A DNA stretch of 45,505 bases. Source: Candidatus Sumerlaeota bacterium. Its GTDB lineage: Bacteria; Sumerlaeota; Sumerlaeia; Sumerlaeales; Sumerlaeaceae. Positions within the stretch are counted from its first letter, which is position 1; the number at the start of each line of letters is the position of its first letter. The notes under the pieces were generated by a model. That model did not search any database and was not told the origin of the DNA. It saw only the letters and a program-made list of their open reading frames with translations. Made by a program: the position numbers and the translations under genes. The stretch is taken from NCBI GenBank assembly GCA_017161655.1, contig JADFCV010000014.1:1-45505 (forward strand), in the 5' to 3' direction. Shown here piece after piece: positions 24,589-31,959 of the stretch.

Positions 24589-26201
24589 ACTTGTTTCGGT
24601 TTACGCGCGGCCAACGCATAGTTCGCGTAAGAGTAAAGCAATGTGTTCAAACGCGCGATGTTGTCGTTCATTTGCAGCACCAAGTCTTTTGCCACAGGAT
24701 CAAGAGGAGCTTTCTCTTGAAGAGGTGCGAGCTTTTCTTGGTCAGGTACGGGGGCGCTTAAAACTATCGTCGTATCGGTAAAGCCCACACTTGAGAACAA
24801 AAACTCTAACCCCTTGGGGTGAATTGGGCGCACATGAGTGGGGTCTGCATACATGGCTCCTGCAAACGTGCTGAGACACATCGGATTCACGGTTTCTATG
24901 ACCACAGTTCCACCGGGTACAAGTTTGCGCCAGAGGAGGGCGGGCAAAGCTAGCACCGTCTCGCGTTCGAGGTGCTCGATGACCTGTCCCATGAACACTC
25001 CACCAATTGATTCGTCTGCGACGTGATTTAAATACTCTGTTAGCTCGCCCACTTCCACCTGCAGCCCTTTCTCTCTGCAATAGCGGACCATATCCACGTC
25101 GCAATCTATGCCCATGGCCGGAATTCCATGATCGCGGAGAAGTTCAAGGAACTCCCCCCGTCCGCAGCCAATATCGAGCACTGGTGCTGACAGCTCTTTG
25201 AACCAAGGCACGTAGTGCGCTTGTTGCTCTGCAATCAGCACTTCGCCACCGCGAAGGGCACGTTCAAAATCTAGAAAACTGAAGGCAGAAGCCAGTGGGG
25301 GATTTCTATGGTCTTCGTCACCTGGTTGTTTTGGCTGTTCTTGAGCAGAACTCGCGCGAGGCGGTTGACGGCTCTCGCTTCTCACTAACTGCGTGAGCGC
25401 TGTCACCTCGTTGCGAAGCTCTTCTATTGTTGTGACGAGGCGACGCCTAAACTCTTCATTCTGTGTGGCGGATTCTGCCCAATTCTCGAGAAATGACTGC
25501 CATTGTGAGCTCCTTTCCTCCAGAGAGGAAAGGCGTAACTCTAGCTCTGAAAGAAATGCCTTCAGCGATGAGATTTCGGTGACCGCGTCGAGCCTTCGGC
25601 TTGTGTCTTCACCGCGATTCCGATCACCTGTCTCCTTTTCTTCCGGAGATTGTGTTCCCACAATTGCGCAAAACAAATACTCAATCCTGTCGATCGTTGC
25701 GATCAATGTCTCGGAAATCAGTTTCTCTTGCCGAACGAGATGCGAGAGCTGAGCATTGCAGGTGCCGATCAATCTATATGCAAGCTGACGCGCAAGTTCC
25801 GCACGCCTATCAATGCGCGCCACGCAACTGAGCAAAAGCTCATTGAATGCGTATTGCCGACCCAAACATGCTCGGTAAAGGCATGCAACCCACCCCTTCG
25901 GATGCCAGAGGGGATAAGAATGTCCAGGAGGCTTTGCAAGATACTCGAGCTGAGTGATGGTTTCTGGCTCAAGCTGGGCAAGATCGTGTGCTGTGGATGT
26001 GGCTTTGTCGAGAATAGCGTTTGCCTCATTGAGAGGAGAAAGAATGGAGTGAAATTCCGATTCATTGTAAAGCGCGACAAGAGCTTCCCGCAACCGGTCG
26101 AATTCAGATGCCAGGGCAGCAAGCCGTGCCGTTGCTCCGCGGCGCAGCTCTTGCATGATTTCGGCGATGCGTTCGTTGGCGCTTTTATCTGGCCTGTCCA
26201 C
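24585..26201 (-). CDS. coiled-coil SAM-dependent methyltransferase
   Basis: A long N-terminal helical region (about residues 1-310) is rich in Leu, Glu, Arg and Ser heptad-like stretches, for example EISSLKAFLSELELRLSSLE. The class I methyltransferase domain starts near residue 335, with SAM motif VLDIGCGRGEFLELL, the acidic post-I residue in GIDCDVDMV and the later GGVFMGQVIEHL. Such coil plus methyltransferase proteins occur in polysaccharide loci, where WbdD-type enzymes cap O-antigen chains and use a coil as a length ruler; here the domain order is coil first and no kinase domain is seen. It is coupled to the glycosyltransferase by a 4-base overlap. The target (glycan end, lipid or protein) is unknown. 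Confidence 0.85.
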   Translation of the reverse strand: MDRPDKSANERIAEIMQELRRGATARLAALASEFDRLREALVALYNESEFHSILSPLNEANAILDKATSTAHDLAQLEPETITQLEYLAKPPGHSYPLWHPKGWVACLYRACLGRQYAFNELLLSCVARIDRRAELARQLAYRLIGTCNAQLSHLVRQEKLISETLIATIDRIEYLFCAIVGTQSPEEKETGDRNRGEDTSRRLDAVTEISSLKAFLSELELRLSSLEERSSQWQSFLENWAESATQNEEFRRRLVTTIEELRNEVTALTQLVRSESRQPPRASSAQEQPKQPGDEDHRNPPLASAFSFLDFERALRGGEVLIAEQQAHYVPWFKELSAPVLDIGCGRGEFLELLRDHGIPAMGIDCDVDMVRYCREKGLQVEVGELTEYLNHVADESIGGVFMGQVIEHLERETVLALPALLWRKLVPGGTVVIETVNPMCLSTFAGAMYADPTHVRPIHPKGLEFLFSSVGFTDTTIVLSAPVPDQEKLAPLQEKAPLDPVAKDLVLQMNDNIARLNTLLYSYANYALAARKPKQV

Positions 26202-26393
26202 GCAGATAGGCTCTCAGTGGTCCCCTTAGCAATGTCAAATGTTTCGGCGCCTTATGGGTTTGCGCGACGGGTAAAACACTCGCTTCCACTGTGGCGGAAA
26301 AATCTTGTCTCGCTCCATAATTCGTTTTGACTAGCCACCCGCATCTTGAGGGTAATAAACATTAGGAAAGCAGGCAAAGTGGAGTAACGGCGA

Positions 26394-26993
26394 ATGCCCA
26401 TCATCAACTATCGATCGCGAGAGATCAACTGCAAGATCGTTTACTGCGGAACGAGTCTTGGGGGAAAAACCACCAATATCAAAGCAATTCACGCCGCACT
26501 GCCGGCGCAACATCGAAGCGAACTGCAGACTATTGATACGGCGGACGAACGGACGCTGTTTTTCGACTACTTTTCTCTTAATGTTGCGCAAATCCGCGGG
26601 CTGAAAGCGCGCTTTCTTGTCTATGGCGTGCCAGGGCAGGACTACTATCGCGCGACACGAAAGATGGTGCTGCAAGGAGTGGACGGCATTGTATTCGTGG
26701 CAGATTCCGATGCAAGTCGTCTCGCGGACAACGTCGCAAGCCTGGCCGACATGAAAGGACTGTTAGCTGAACACGGATACGATTACTACTCGTTGCCGCT
26801 GGTCATACAATACAACAAGCGCGACCTTCCCAATATCCTCAGCGTTGATGAACTTAACCGAGCTCTCAACGAGCGTAACGTCCCCTGGTTTGAGGCCATC
26901 GCAATTCAATCAATTGGAGTCGTGGAAACTTTCAAAGCCATCTGTTCGGCCGTCGTGACTAAGCTCAACGAAGATCTCCACGCCAAACTGTGA
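26394..26993 (+). CDS. mglA: MglA-type Ras-like polarity GTPase
   Basis: Small cytoplasmic GTPase that marks the leading cell pole and controls gliding or type IV pilus motility in Myxococcus. The N-terminus MPIINYRSREINCKIVYCG is nearly the Myxococcus form. The P-loop is GTSLGGKTTN (Lys25), differing from the usual GPGLCGKTTN at three places; switch 2 is VYGVPGQDYYRATRKM and the guanine motif is YNKRDLPN. Its 199 residues match MglA. The next gene (11 bases later) is a roadblock protein, the class of its GTPase-activating partner MglB. It is divergent from the methyltransferase/glycosyltransferase pair. Confidence 0.93.
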   Translation: MPIINYRSREINCKIVYCGTSLGGKTTNIKAIHAALPAQHRSELQTIDTADERTLFFDYFSLNVAQIRGLKARFLVYGVPGQDYYRATRKMVLQGVDGIVFVADSDASRLADNVASLADMKGLLAEHGYDYYSLPLVIQYNKRDLPNILSVDELNRALNERNVPWFEAIAIQSIGVVETFKAICSAVVTKLNEDLHAKL

Positions 26994-27004
26994 GGCGCGT
27001 CCCG

Positions 27005-27493
27005 ATGGAGTCCCGTAATCGGCAAATTGTATTCGTTGACCCAGAAGCTCTGGGGCATTTTGAGAGCCACTTGCGTGCGCTGGTGCAACAAGGGCGCGTC
27101 TCTGCGGCTGCGCTCGTTGACCGTACGGGAGCAATACTCAGCTACGCCGGTGATTTGCCGCTTCCGGAAGAACAAATGGGTGCCACAGCGGCAGGTGTGT
27201 TCTCCGCCCTTTCATCTATTATCCCGGGCATGGATCGCAAAGAATTTGTCGTTCAAATGCTCACAAACCAGGTGCTTTTTCGATTCACCGAGGTTGATGA
27301 GCGTCTTTTCGTTTGCGTGTTTTGCCTTGTAGCTCGTGAAGACAAGCAACTCGACGCGGCGCTAACGAATCTTGTCAAAGAAGCGCGGGCACTTCTGGCT
27401 GACCATGCAACGCGTAAGCCTTCTTCGCATTCGCTCCAAGCGATCAGCGAAAAACTAAACGAGCTGTTTTCTTCGTGTAAAAAGTCTCTATAA
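27005..27493 (+). CDS. roadblock/LC7 domain protein (MglB-like)
   Basis: Predicted partner or GTPase-activating protein of the MglA-type GTPase just upstream. The roadblock fold is suggested by VSAAALVDRTGAILSYAGDLP, then GVFSALSSIIPGM, the strands EFVVQMLTNQVLFRFTEVDERLFVCVFC and a final long helix DAALTNLVKEARALL. At 162 residues it matches MglB-type proteins with extra tails. ATG 27005 has GAGG 9 bases upstream; a GTG at 26990 overlapping the mglA stop is possible. I leave the symbol empty because sequence identity to true MglB cannot be measured here. Confidence 0.82.
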   Translation: MESRNRQIVFVDPEALGHFESHLRALVQQGRVSAAALVDRTGAILSYAGDLPLPEEQMGATAAGVFSALSSIIPGMDRKEFVVQMLTNQVLFRFTEVDERLFVCVFCLVAREDKQLDAALTNLVKEARALLADHATRKPSSHSLQAISEKLNELFSSCKKSL

Positions 27494-27592
27494 TTGTTTC
27501 AAACCGGTTTAATGGCCCTCCACCAGATATCTTCAATTGTTGTCATTTCGCAACTTAGTTCATCCTTCACCGGGTTTGATCACAATCGGAGC

Positions 27593-27604
27593 CTAAAATT
27601 TTAG
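27593..27604 (+). promoter_or_regulatory. 12-base perfect palindrome upstream of the deacetylase gene
   Basis: CTAAAATTTTAG is a perfect palindrome 147 bases before ATG 27752, followed by a -10-like TATAAC at 27614-27619. A second palindrome, AAACCGGTTT, lies at 27501-27510 just after the roadblock gene. They could be operators, but no known family motif is matched. The rest of 27494-27751 is AT-rich leader ending in GGAGGAG. Confidence 0.3.
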
Positions 27605-27751
27605 TGGAAAATTTATAACGGTTTCTGCTCGCCTCGTTTTTGCATGGTGTATGAAGACCATGTTCTTGTTCGCCAGGCGCCGATTGAATTACTCTGGGGA
27701 GCGGTTCCGTCAGCGCGTGGCGGCCAATCCAAACTCGGAGGAGACCATTTT

Positions 27752-29833
27752 ATGAAGCTCACATTGCGCTCCCTCTTGGCTTGCGCAGCACTCCTGGGGA
27801 GTATGGGTTTCACAGGGAAGCTCGCTGCTCAGGGCACGAGTGCCCGCGTTTTCATGTTTCATGAAACAAAGTTCTACGATGGCCAGGTTGCAGCCACGTC
27901 TGACGTTTATCCGGATAACTTCCGCGATATGCTCGAATTCTTAGCTCGCCGCGGTTATAACGTGATTCCCATCAGCCACTTCGTCGAATGGCACAAAGGC
28001 AACACGACCATTCCGACAAATGCAGTCGTCCTGACGTTCGACGACAATTATATCGGGAACCATGAGTTTGCCCACCCCATCATGCAAGAGCTTGTCATGC
28101 CTGGGTGCTTCTTTGCCCATACCGGCTATGTAGGTGTTGTGACAAGCCGCGACCATGGGGATTGGAACGAGCTGAATTTTACAGAAAAATGGGGGCTTGT
28201 GACGTGCGAATCACACACGGTGACACACCCCTACCTCACCCAGACCAGCAATCTGAATGCCGAACTCGTGAACTCCAAACAGGCGATCGAGACCAATCTC
28301 GGAAAAACCTGCAAGTACCTTGCGTACCCATTCGGAGATTACAACAGCACAGTCATTGCTGCAGCCCAGGCAGCAGGCTACGAGGCCGCATTTACGACTC
28401 AAGGTGGCCTGAACTACCAGTCCACACCGCGCTATGAGCTCAAGCGCTACGGTGTTGGCATTGATGTCACCCTGGCTGGATTCAAATCTCTCTGTGGGTT
28501 CACGGGAACTGACACCGGCGGACCGATCATTGTGGACAATGCTGATTCTGGGTTCAGCGTGCGCAGTGGCACGTGGTCGACGCTTGGTTCTTCGACTTCA
28601 AATTATGGCCATTACGGCAGCAACTATCGGCAGGCCAACATTGCTTCCACAGAATCAGCGGTGGCTCGTTTCACCCCCAGCTTGCCGAGCACCGGTTACT
28701 ATGATGTGTTTACGTGGTATCAGGCGCCGACAGACCCCTATTTGAACACTGCGGCGGCGCTTTACCGGATCACGCACAAGACGGGCACAAGCACCGTCTA
28801 CGTGAACCAGCGCATCAACAAAGCGTCCTGGGTCTACCTTGGGCGCTATCAATTTAATTCCGGCACTTCTGGCTATGTTGAGATTAGCAATCAAGCCTCG
28901 AGTGGTTCTTATGTTTGCGCAGATGCCGTGAAATTCCAGCCAGTGTCATCGACGGCGCCGACGCCGATCACTCCTATTATCGTGGATAACTCCACAGCAG
29001 GCGCGTTCTCTACCACTGGCACGTGGAGCGATAGCACTTCTGGTTATCCTTACGGGACCAACTGCAAAGTCGCATTGGGCTCCTCGGGCTCTGCTACAGC
29101 AACCGCTACCTGGACCGCAACCATTCCACGTCACGGGGTCTACGAAATCGGCGTATGGTTCACGACGTCCAACTCGACGTACCGTAGCGCAAATGTCCCC
29201 TACACAGTGTATGCGGTCGGTGGCAACAAAACCGTCACGGTCAATCAGCAAGATTCGGCTGGCGGTGCAAAACGTTTCGTTTCCCTCGGCACGTTCCGCC
29301 TGAAAGCCGGCACCTATCCCGTTGTCTCCGTCTCCAACGCCATTGGCAGCAGCACTCAGTATGTGAGTGCTGATGCGATTCGCATTGCGTGGGTGGCTAA
29401 TGCTCCTTACTTCGTTTCTGACAATACGAGTGGCGCTGCCTACTTCTCGACCAGCGGCACCTGGACAACGAGTGCCAATACTGGGTGCTATGGCACGAAT
29501 TCTCTCGTGGCTCAAGCAGCCGGGGGGCTCAAGACGGCGACCTGGAAGTTCAACTTGCCAGTGAACGGTGTCTACGAGCCGTCTGTGTGGTACGTCGCAG
29601 CCAGCGATACTTACCGCTCCACCGCGGTGCCCTACACGATCACTTATAATGGGGACACTGCCACCGTTTACCAAAACCAGACCATTAATGGCAGCCAGTT
29701 TAATGCTCTCGGGCAATGGTGGTTCAATGCGGGCATCTCGGTGCCAGCAGTCCAGGTCAGCACAAATATCGCGGATCCCAATGATTACGTATCCGCCGAT
29801 GCGGCGAAGATGACCTACTTGGGGCCGCAGTAA
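27752..29833 (+). CDS. secreted polysaccharide deacetylase with three golvesin-like domains
   Basis: Exported carbohydrate esterase family 4 (NodB-type) enzyme that removes N- or O-acetyl groups from a glycan such as chitin, exopolysaccharide or peptidoglycan. A signal peptide (residues 1-26, ending KLAAQ) is followed by the NodB domain with metal and base motifs VVLTFDDNY, SHTVTHPY and AYPFGDYN. Three copies of a golvesin/xanthan-lyase C-terminal-like beta domain follow at about 258-395, 408-547 and 550-693; each begins with IVDN or VSDN, contains GTW and a Y-x-V/W pattern, and ends with YVxADAxK/R. These domains probably bind glycan. CGGAGGAG upstream decides ATG 27752; the frame is open further back, without a signal peptide. 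A strong terminator follows. Confidence 0.88.
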   Translation: MKLTLRSLLACAALLGSMGFTGKLAAQGTSARVFMFHETKFYDGQVAATSDVYPDNFRDMLEFLARRGYNVIPISHFVEWHKGNTTIPTNAVVLTFDDNYIGNHEFAHPIMQELVMPGCFFAHTGYVGVVTSRDHGDWNELNFTEKWGLVTCESHTVTHPYLTQTSNLNAELVNSKQAIETNLGKTCKYLAYPFGDYNSTVIAAAQAAGYEAAFTTQGGLNYQSTPRYELKRYGVGIDVTLAGFKSLCGFTGTDTGGPIIVDNADSGFSVRSGTWSTLGSSTSNYGHYGSNYRQANIASTESAVARFTPSLPSTGYYDVFTWYQAPTDPYLNTAAALYRITHKTGTSTVYVNQRINKASWVYLGRYQFNSGTSGYVEISNQASSGSYVCADAVKFQPVSSTAPTPITPIIVDNSTAGAFSTTGTWSDSTSGYPYGTNCKVALGSSGSATATATWTATIPRHGVYEIGVWFTTSNSTYRSANVPYTVYAVGGNKTVTVNQQDSAGGAKRFVSLGTFRLKAGTYPVVSVSNAIGSSTQYVSADAIRIAWVANAPYFVSDNTSGAAYFSTSGTWTTSANTGCYGTNSLVAQAAGGLKTATWKFNLPVNGVYEPSVWYVAASDTYRSTAVPYTITYNGDTATVYQNQTINGSQFNALGQWWFNAGISVPAVQVSTNIADPNDYVSADAAKMTYLGPQ

Positions 29834-29888
29834 AACTTCGGCCTCTGGCGTCTATTGTGACCTGCGACCTGCGGTTGAGAAAAAGAAA

Positions 29889-29929
29889 CCGGCGCTCCCT
29901 CAACGGGGGGCGCCGGTCAACTTTTTTTC
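29889..29929 (+). terminator. strong rho-independent terminator, probably bidirectional
   Basis: ACCGGCGCTCCC (29889-29900) pairs with GGGGGCGCCGGT (29907-29918), a 12-base stem with one T-G pair and a short loop, followed by CAACTTTTTTT. On the minus strand the hairpin is followed by TTCTTTTTC, so it can also end the convergent small gene at 29986. Confidence 0.92.
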
Positions 29930-29985
29930 ATTTCCGACTTCGATAGCCCAACAGACCCTGAAGCTATCGCAGACAGAAAGACAGG

Positions 29986-30180
29986 CTATTTGCCAAACTG
30001 GACGGTTGCAGAAGTATTCTTATCTTTACAGCATCCACCCATTTGTTCCGCGTGCCAGCGTTTCGAAGAGAGTTCCTTCGCCTCTTTGCCCTTCTCACAC
30101 TTGCCACAGTGGGCGTAAACGGAGGTCATGGTGCTTGCAACCAATGCCAACACGGCAATGACGGTGACGATTTGCTTCAT
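29986..30180 (-). CDS. small exported Cys-rich protein, 64 residues
   Basis: A signal peptide (MKQIVTVIAVLALVASTMTS plus VYA) precedes a mature part of about 41 residues. This contains His24, Cys25 and Cys28 (HCGKC), many Lys and Glu, and Cys50-Cys51 (GGCCKDK). The spacing suggests metal binding or disulfides outside the cytoplasm; no family is recognised. GGAGTG 8 bases before ATG 30180 decides the start (a GTG at 30189 adds three residues). It stands alone, convergent with the deacetylase gene and divergent from the kinase gene. The 279-base gap upstream shows nothing further I can identify. Confidence 0.8.
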   Translation of the reverse strand: MKQIVTVIAVLALVASTMTSVYAHCGKCEKGKEAKELSSKRWHAEQMGGCCKDKNTSATVQFGK

Positions 30181-30459
30181 TCGAGTCACTCCTCTAGCTT
30201 TTTGATTCCGTACCGAACAAGTACGATAGTGATAACACGAATCAGCTTATTTTATGCACGGAGCGTTCTGTCATTTGGTTCTACTTTGTTGCACCGCCCA
30301 GTAACACGACTTCATTGAGTCTCGGGACGCTCATTGAGAGCAGATGGAAATGATCGCCCCAGGAGCTGCAACATTCGTCGTTCCGTTCTTGACTCGCAGT
30401 CGGCATCTCTTTGCCGTGAAAAATGCTGGACCAACACGATAGGAGTTTGCAGCTCGATA

Positions 30460-31398
30460 ATGAGTAACATGTTAATTGTTGGAAGTGTGGCGTTGGACAA
30501 TGTCCGCACGCCCTTTGGAGAAGTCACCGAAGCACTGGGGGGAAGCTGCGCGTATGCTTCGGTGAGTGCTTCATATTTCACCCGCCCGGCGATTGTTGCT
30601 GTGATTGGTGGGGATTTTCCGGATAAATATCGCCGCTTACTCAACAAGCACGAGATCGACCTTTCGGGACTACAAGTTGTTCCCAAGGGCAAGACCTTCC
30701 GATGGCGGGGCTATTACGAATACGACATGAACCAGGCCCACACGCTGGAAACCCGCCTGAATGTTTTTGCGGACTTTCACCCGGTGATCCCTGAGAGCCT
30801 CCGCAAGACTCCTTACGTCCTGCTTGGCAACATTGATCCAGACCTTCAATACGAAGTGCTCGACCAGCTTGAGGCACCGCGGTTGGCTCTCGTGGACACG
30901 ATGAACTATTGGATCGAGGGGAAACAAGAGCAGCTTTTGCGTGTCATTCGCCGCTGCCAAATTGTGCTCCTTAACGATGCCGAAGCCCGCCAGCTGTGTG
31001 ATACACCAAATCTCCAAAAAGCGGCTCGTCAGATTCTCAAGCTTGGTCCTCAGCGCGTCATCATCAAAAAAGGCGAGCACGGCTGTCTGATGTTCAGCCG
31101 TGATAGCTACTTCACAGCTCCTGCCTATCCGCTTGAAGTCATCAAGGATCCAACGGGGGCGGGCGATACTTTTGCAGGAGGATTCCTTGGCTACATAGCA
31201 GGAGCTAATCGCCTCACGGAAACAACTTTCCGTAAAGCCGTAATCGTGGGAACTGCCATGGCCAGCTTCACCGTTGAAGAGTTTTCCTTGGGGCGATTGG
31301 CGAACTTGAAGCCGACAGACATTGTACGCCGATGCCGCGAGCTCAAGGAACAGACTCATTTTCCAAGAGTCGAATTGGCGATTGCCGCCAAAAAATAG
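30460..31398 (+). CDS. PfkB/ribokinase-family carbohydrate or nucleoside kinase
   Basis: Phosphorylates a sugar or nucleoside with ATP. The N-terminus MLIVGSVALDNV and the glycine motif ALGGSCAYAS are the first family signature; the anion hole and catalytic base are in DPTGAGDTFAGGFLGY (about residue 230). VDTMNYWIEGK and ILLNDAEARQL-like segments suit the adenosine kinase-like branch. Its 312 residues are normal. ATG 30460 begins at the family start; AGGAG is 14 bases upstream, and an alternative ATG lies three codons later. The substrate is unknown. It is followed by a lipoprotein gene after about 165 bases. Confidence 0.9.
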   Translation: MSNMLIVGSVALDNVRTPFGEVTEALGGSCAYASVSASYFTRPAIVAVIGGDFPDKYRRLLNKHEIDLSGLQVVPKGKTFRWRGYYEYDMNQAHTLETRLNVFADFHPVIPESLRKTPYVLLGNIDPDLQYEVLDQLEAPRLALVDTMNYWIEGKQEQLLRVIRRCQIVLLNDAEARQLCDTPNLQKAARQILKLGPQRVIIKKGEHGCLMFSRDSYFTAPAYPLEVIKDPTGAGDTFAGGFLGYIAGANRLTETTFRKAVIVGTAMASFTVEEFSLGRLANLKPTDIVRRCRELKEQTHFPRVELAIAAKK

Positions 31399-31485
31399 GT
31401 CGTTAGGGAGCCCTAGCGAAGTCCGTAAAACCATGATGCGCTAGCACCCTGTGCTGGGGAGCGAACCCTGCAAAAAAGTCGAAAC

Positions 31486-31503
31486 ACCGGCTGGCGGTTT
31501 TTT
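31486..31503 (+). terminator. possible weak terminator after the kinase gene
   Basis: ACCG-GCTGG-CGGT forms a four-base stem directly followed by TTTTT. The T-run is good but the stem is short, so this is tentative. Confidence 0.4.
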
Positions 31504-31565
31504 GGTTTGACCCAAAATCCCCCACACGCCAGAGACAGAGTTGAGGGTAAAACGAGGTTATGGAG

Positions 31566-31853
31566 ATGGCAAAAGACATGATGAAGCAAGTACTCAAGCT
31601 TACCGCATTGGGCGCGATCCTGATTCTGTCGCTGACAGGTTGCCGCGCATGCGTGAGGGAAAGTGTCGTTTGGCAACATACCTTCCGCACACCTGCGCAA
31701 AAGGCATGTCCGCGGATTCGTCCAGAGTACGAACTGCCTCCTGGTGGTCCTTACCTCGAAAAACCTACGGGCAAAGGTTACACCTCGACAGTGAAGCCCA
31801 CTGTTCCTGAAAAATCGTCGGGGGAAATCACAGTGACCTCAAAGCAGAAATAA
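31566..31853 (+). CDS. small lipoprotein, 95 residues
   Basis: Predicted membrane-anchored lipoprotein. The signal ends in the lipobox LSLTGC (Cys26), which would be lipid-modified after signal peptidase II cleavage. The mature part of about 70 residues is basic and Pro/Thr-rich (PEYELPPGGPYLEKPTGKG) with two further Cys and no recognised domain. ATG 31566 has GAGG 8 bases upstream; the ATG two codons earlier (31560) is too close to it. It lies between the PfkB kinase and nadB without clear functional link. Confidence 0.75.
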   Translation: MAKDMMKQVLKLTALGAILILSLTGCRACVRESVVWQHTFRTPAQKACPRIRPEYELPPGGPYLEKPTGKGYTSTVKPTVPEKSSGEITVTSKQK

Positions 31854-31959
31854 TGACAACTGCATGCCTAGGATCCTTATAAGTGTGGTGGCGTGTTCGG
31901 CTGCGTTCACAGAGGATCACCTCTAGCGTTATCGTTATTGAAAGCAACAAGCCTGCGAG

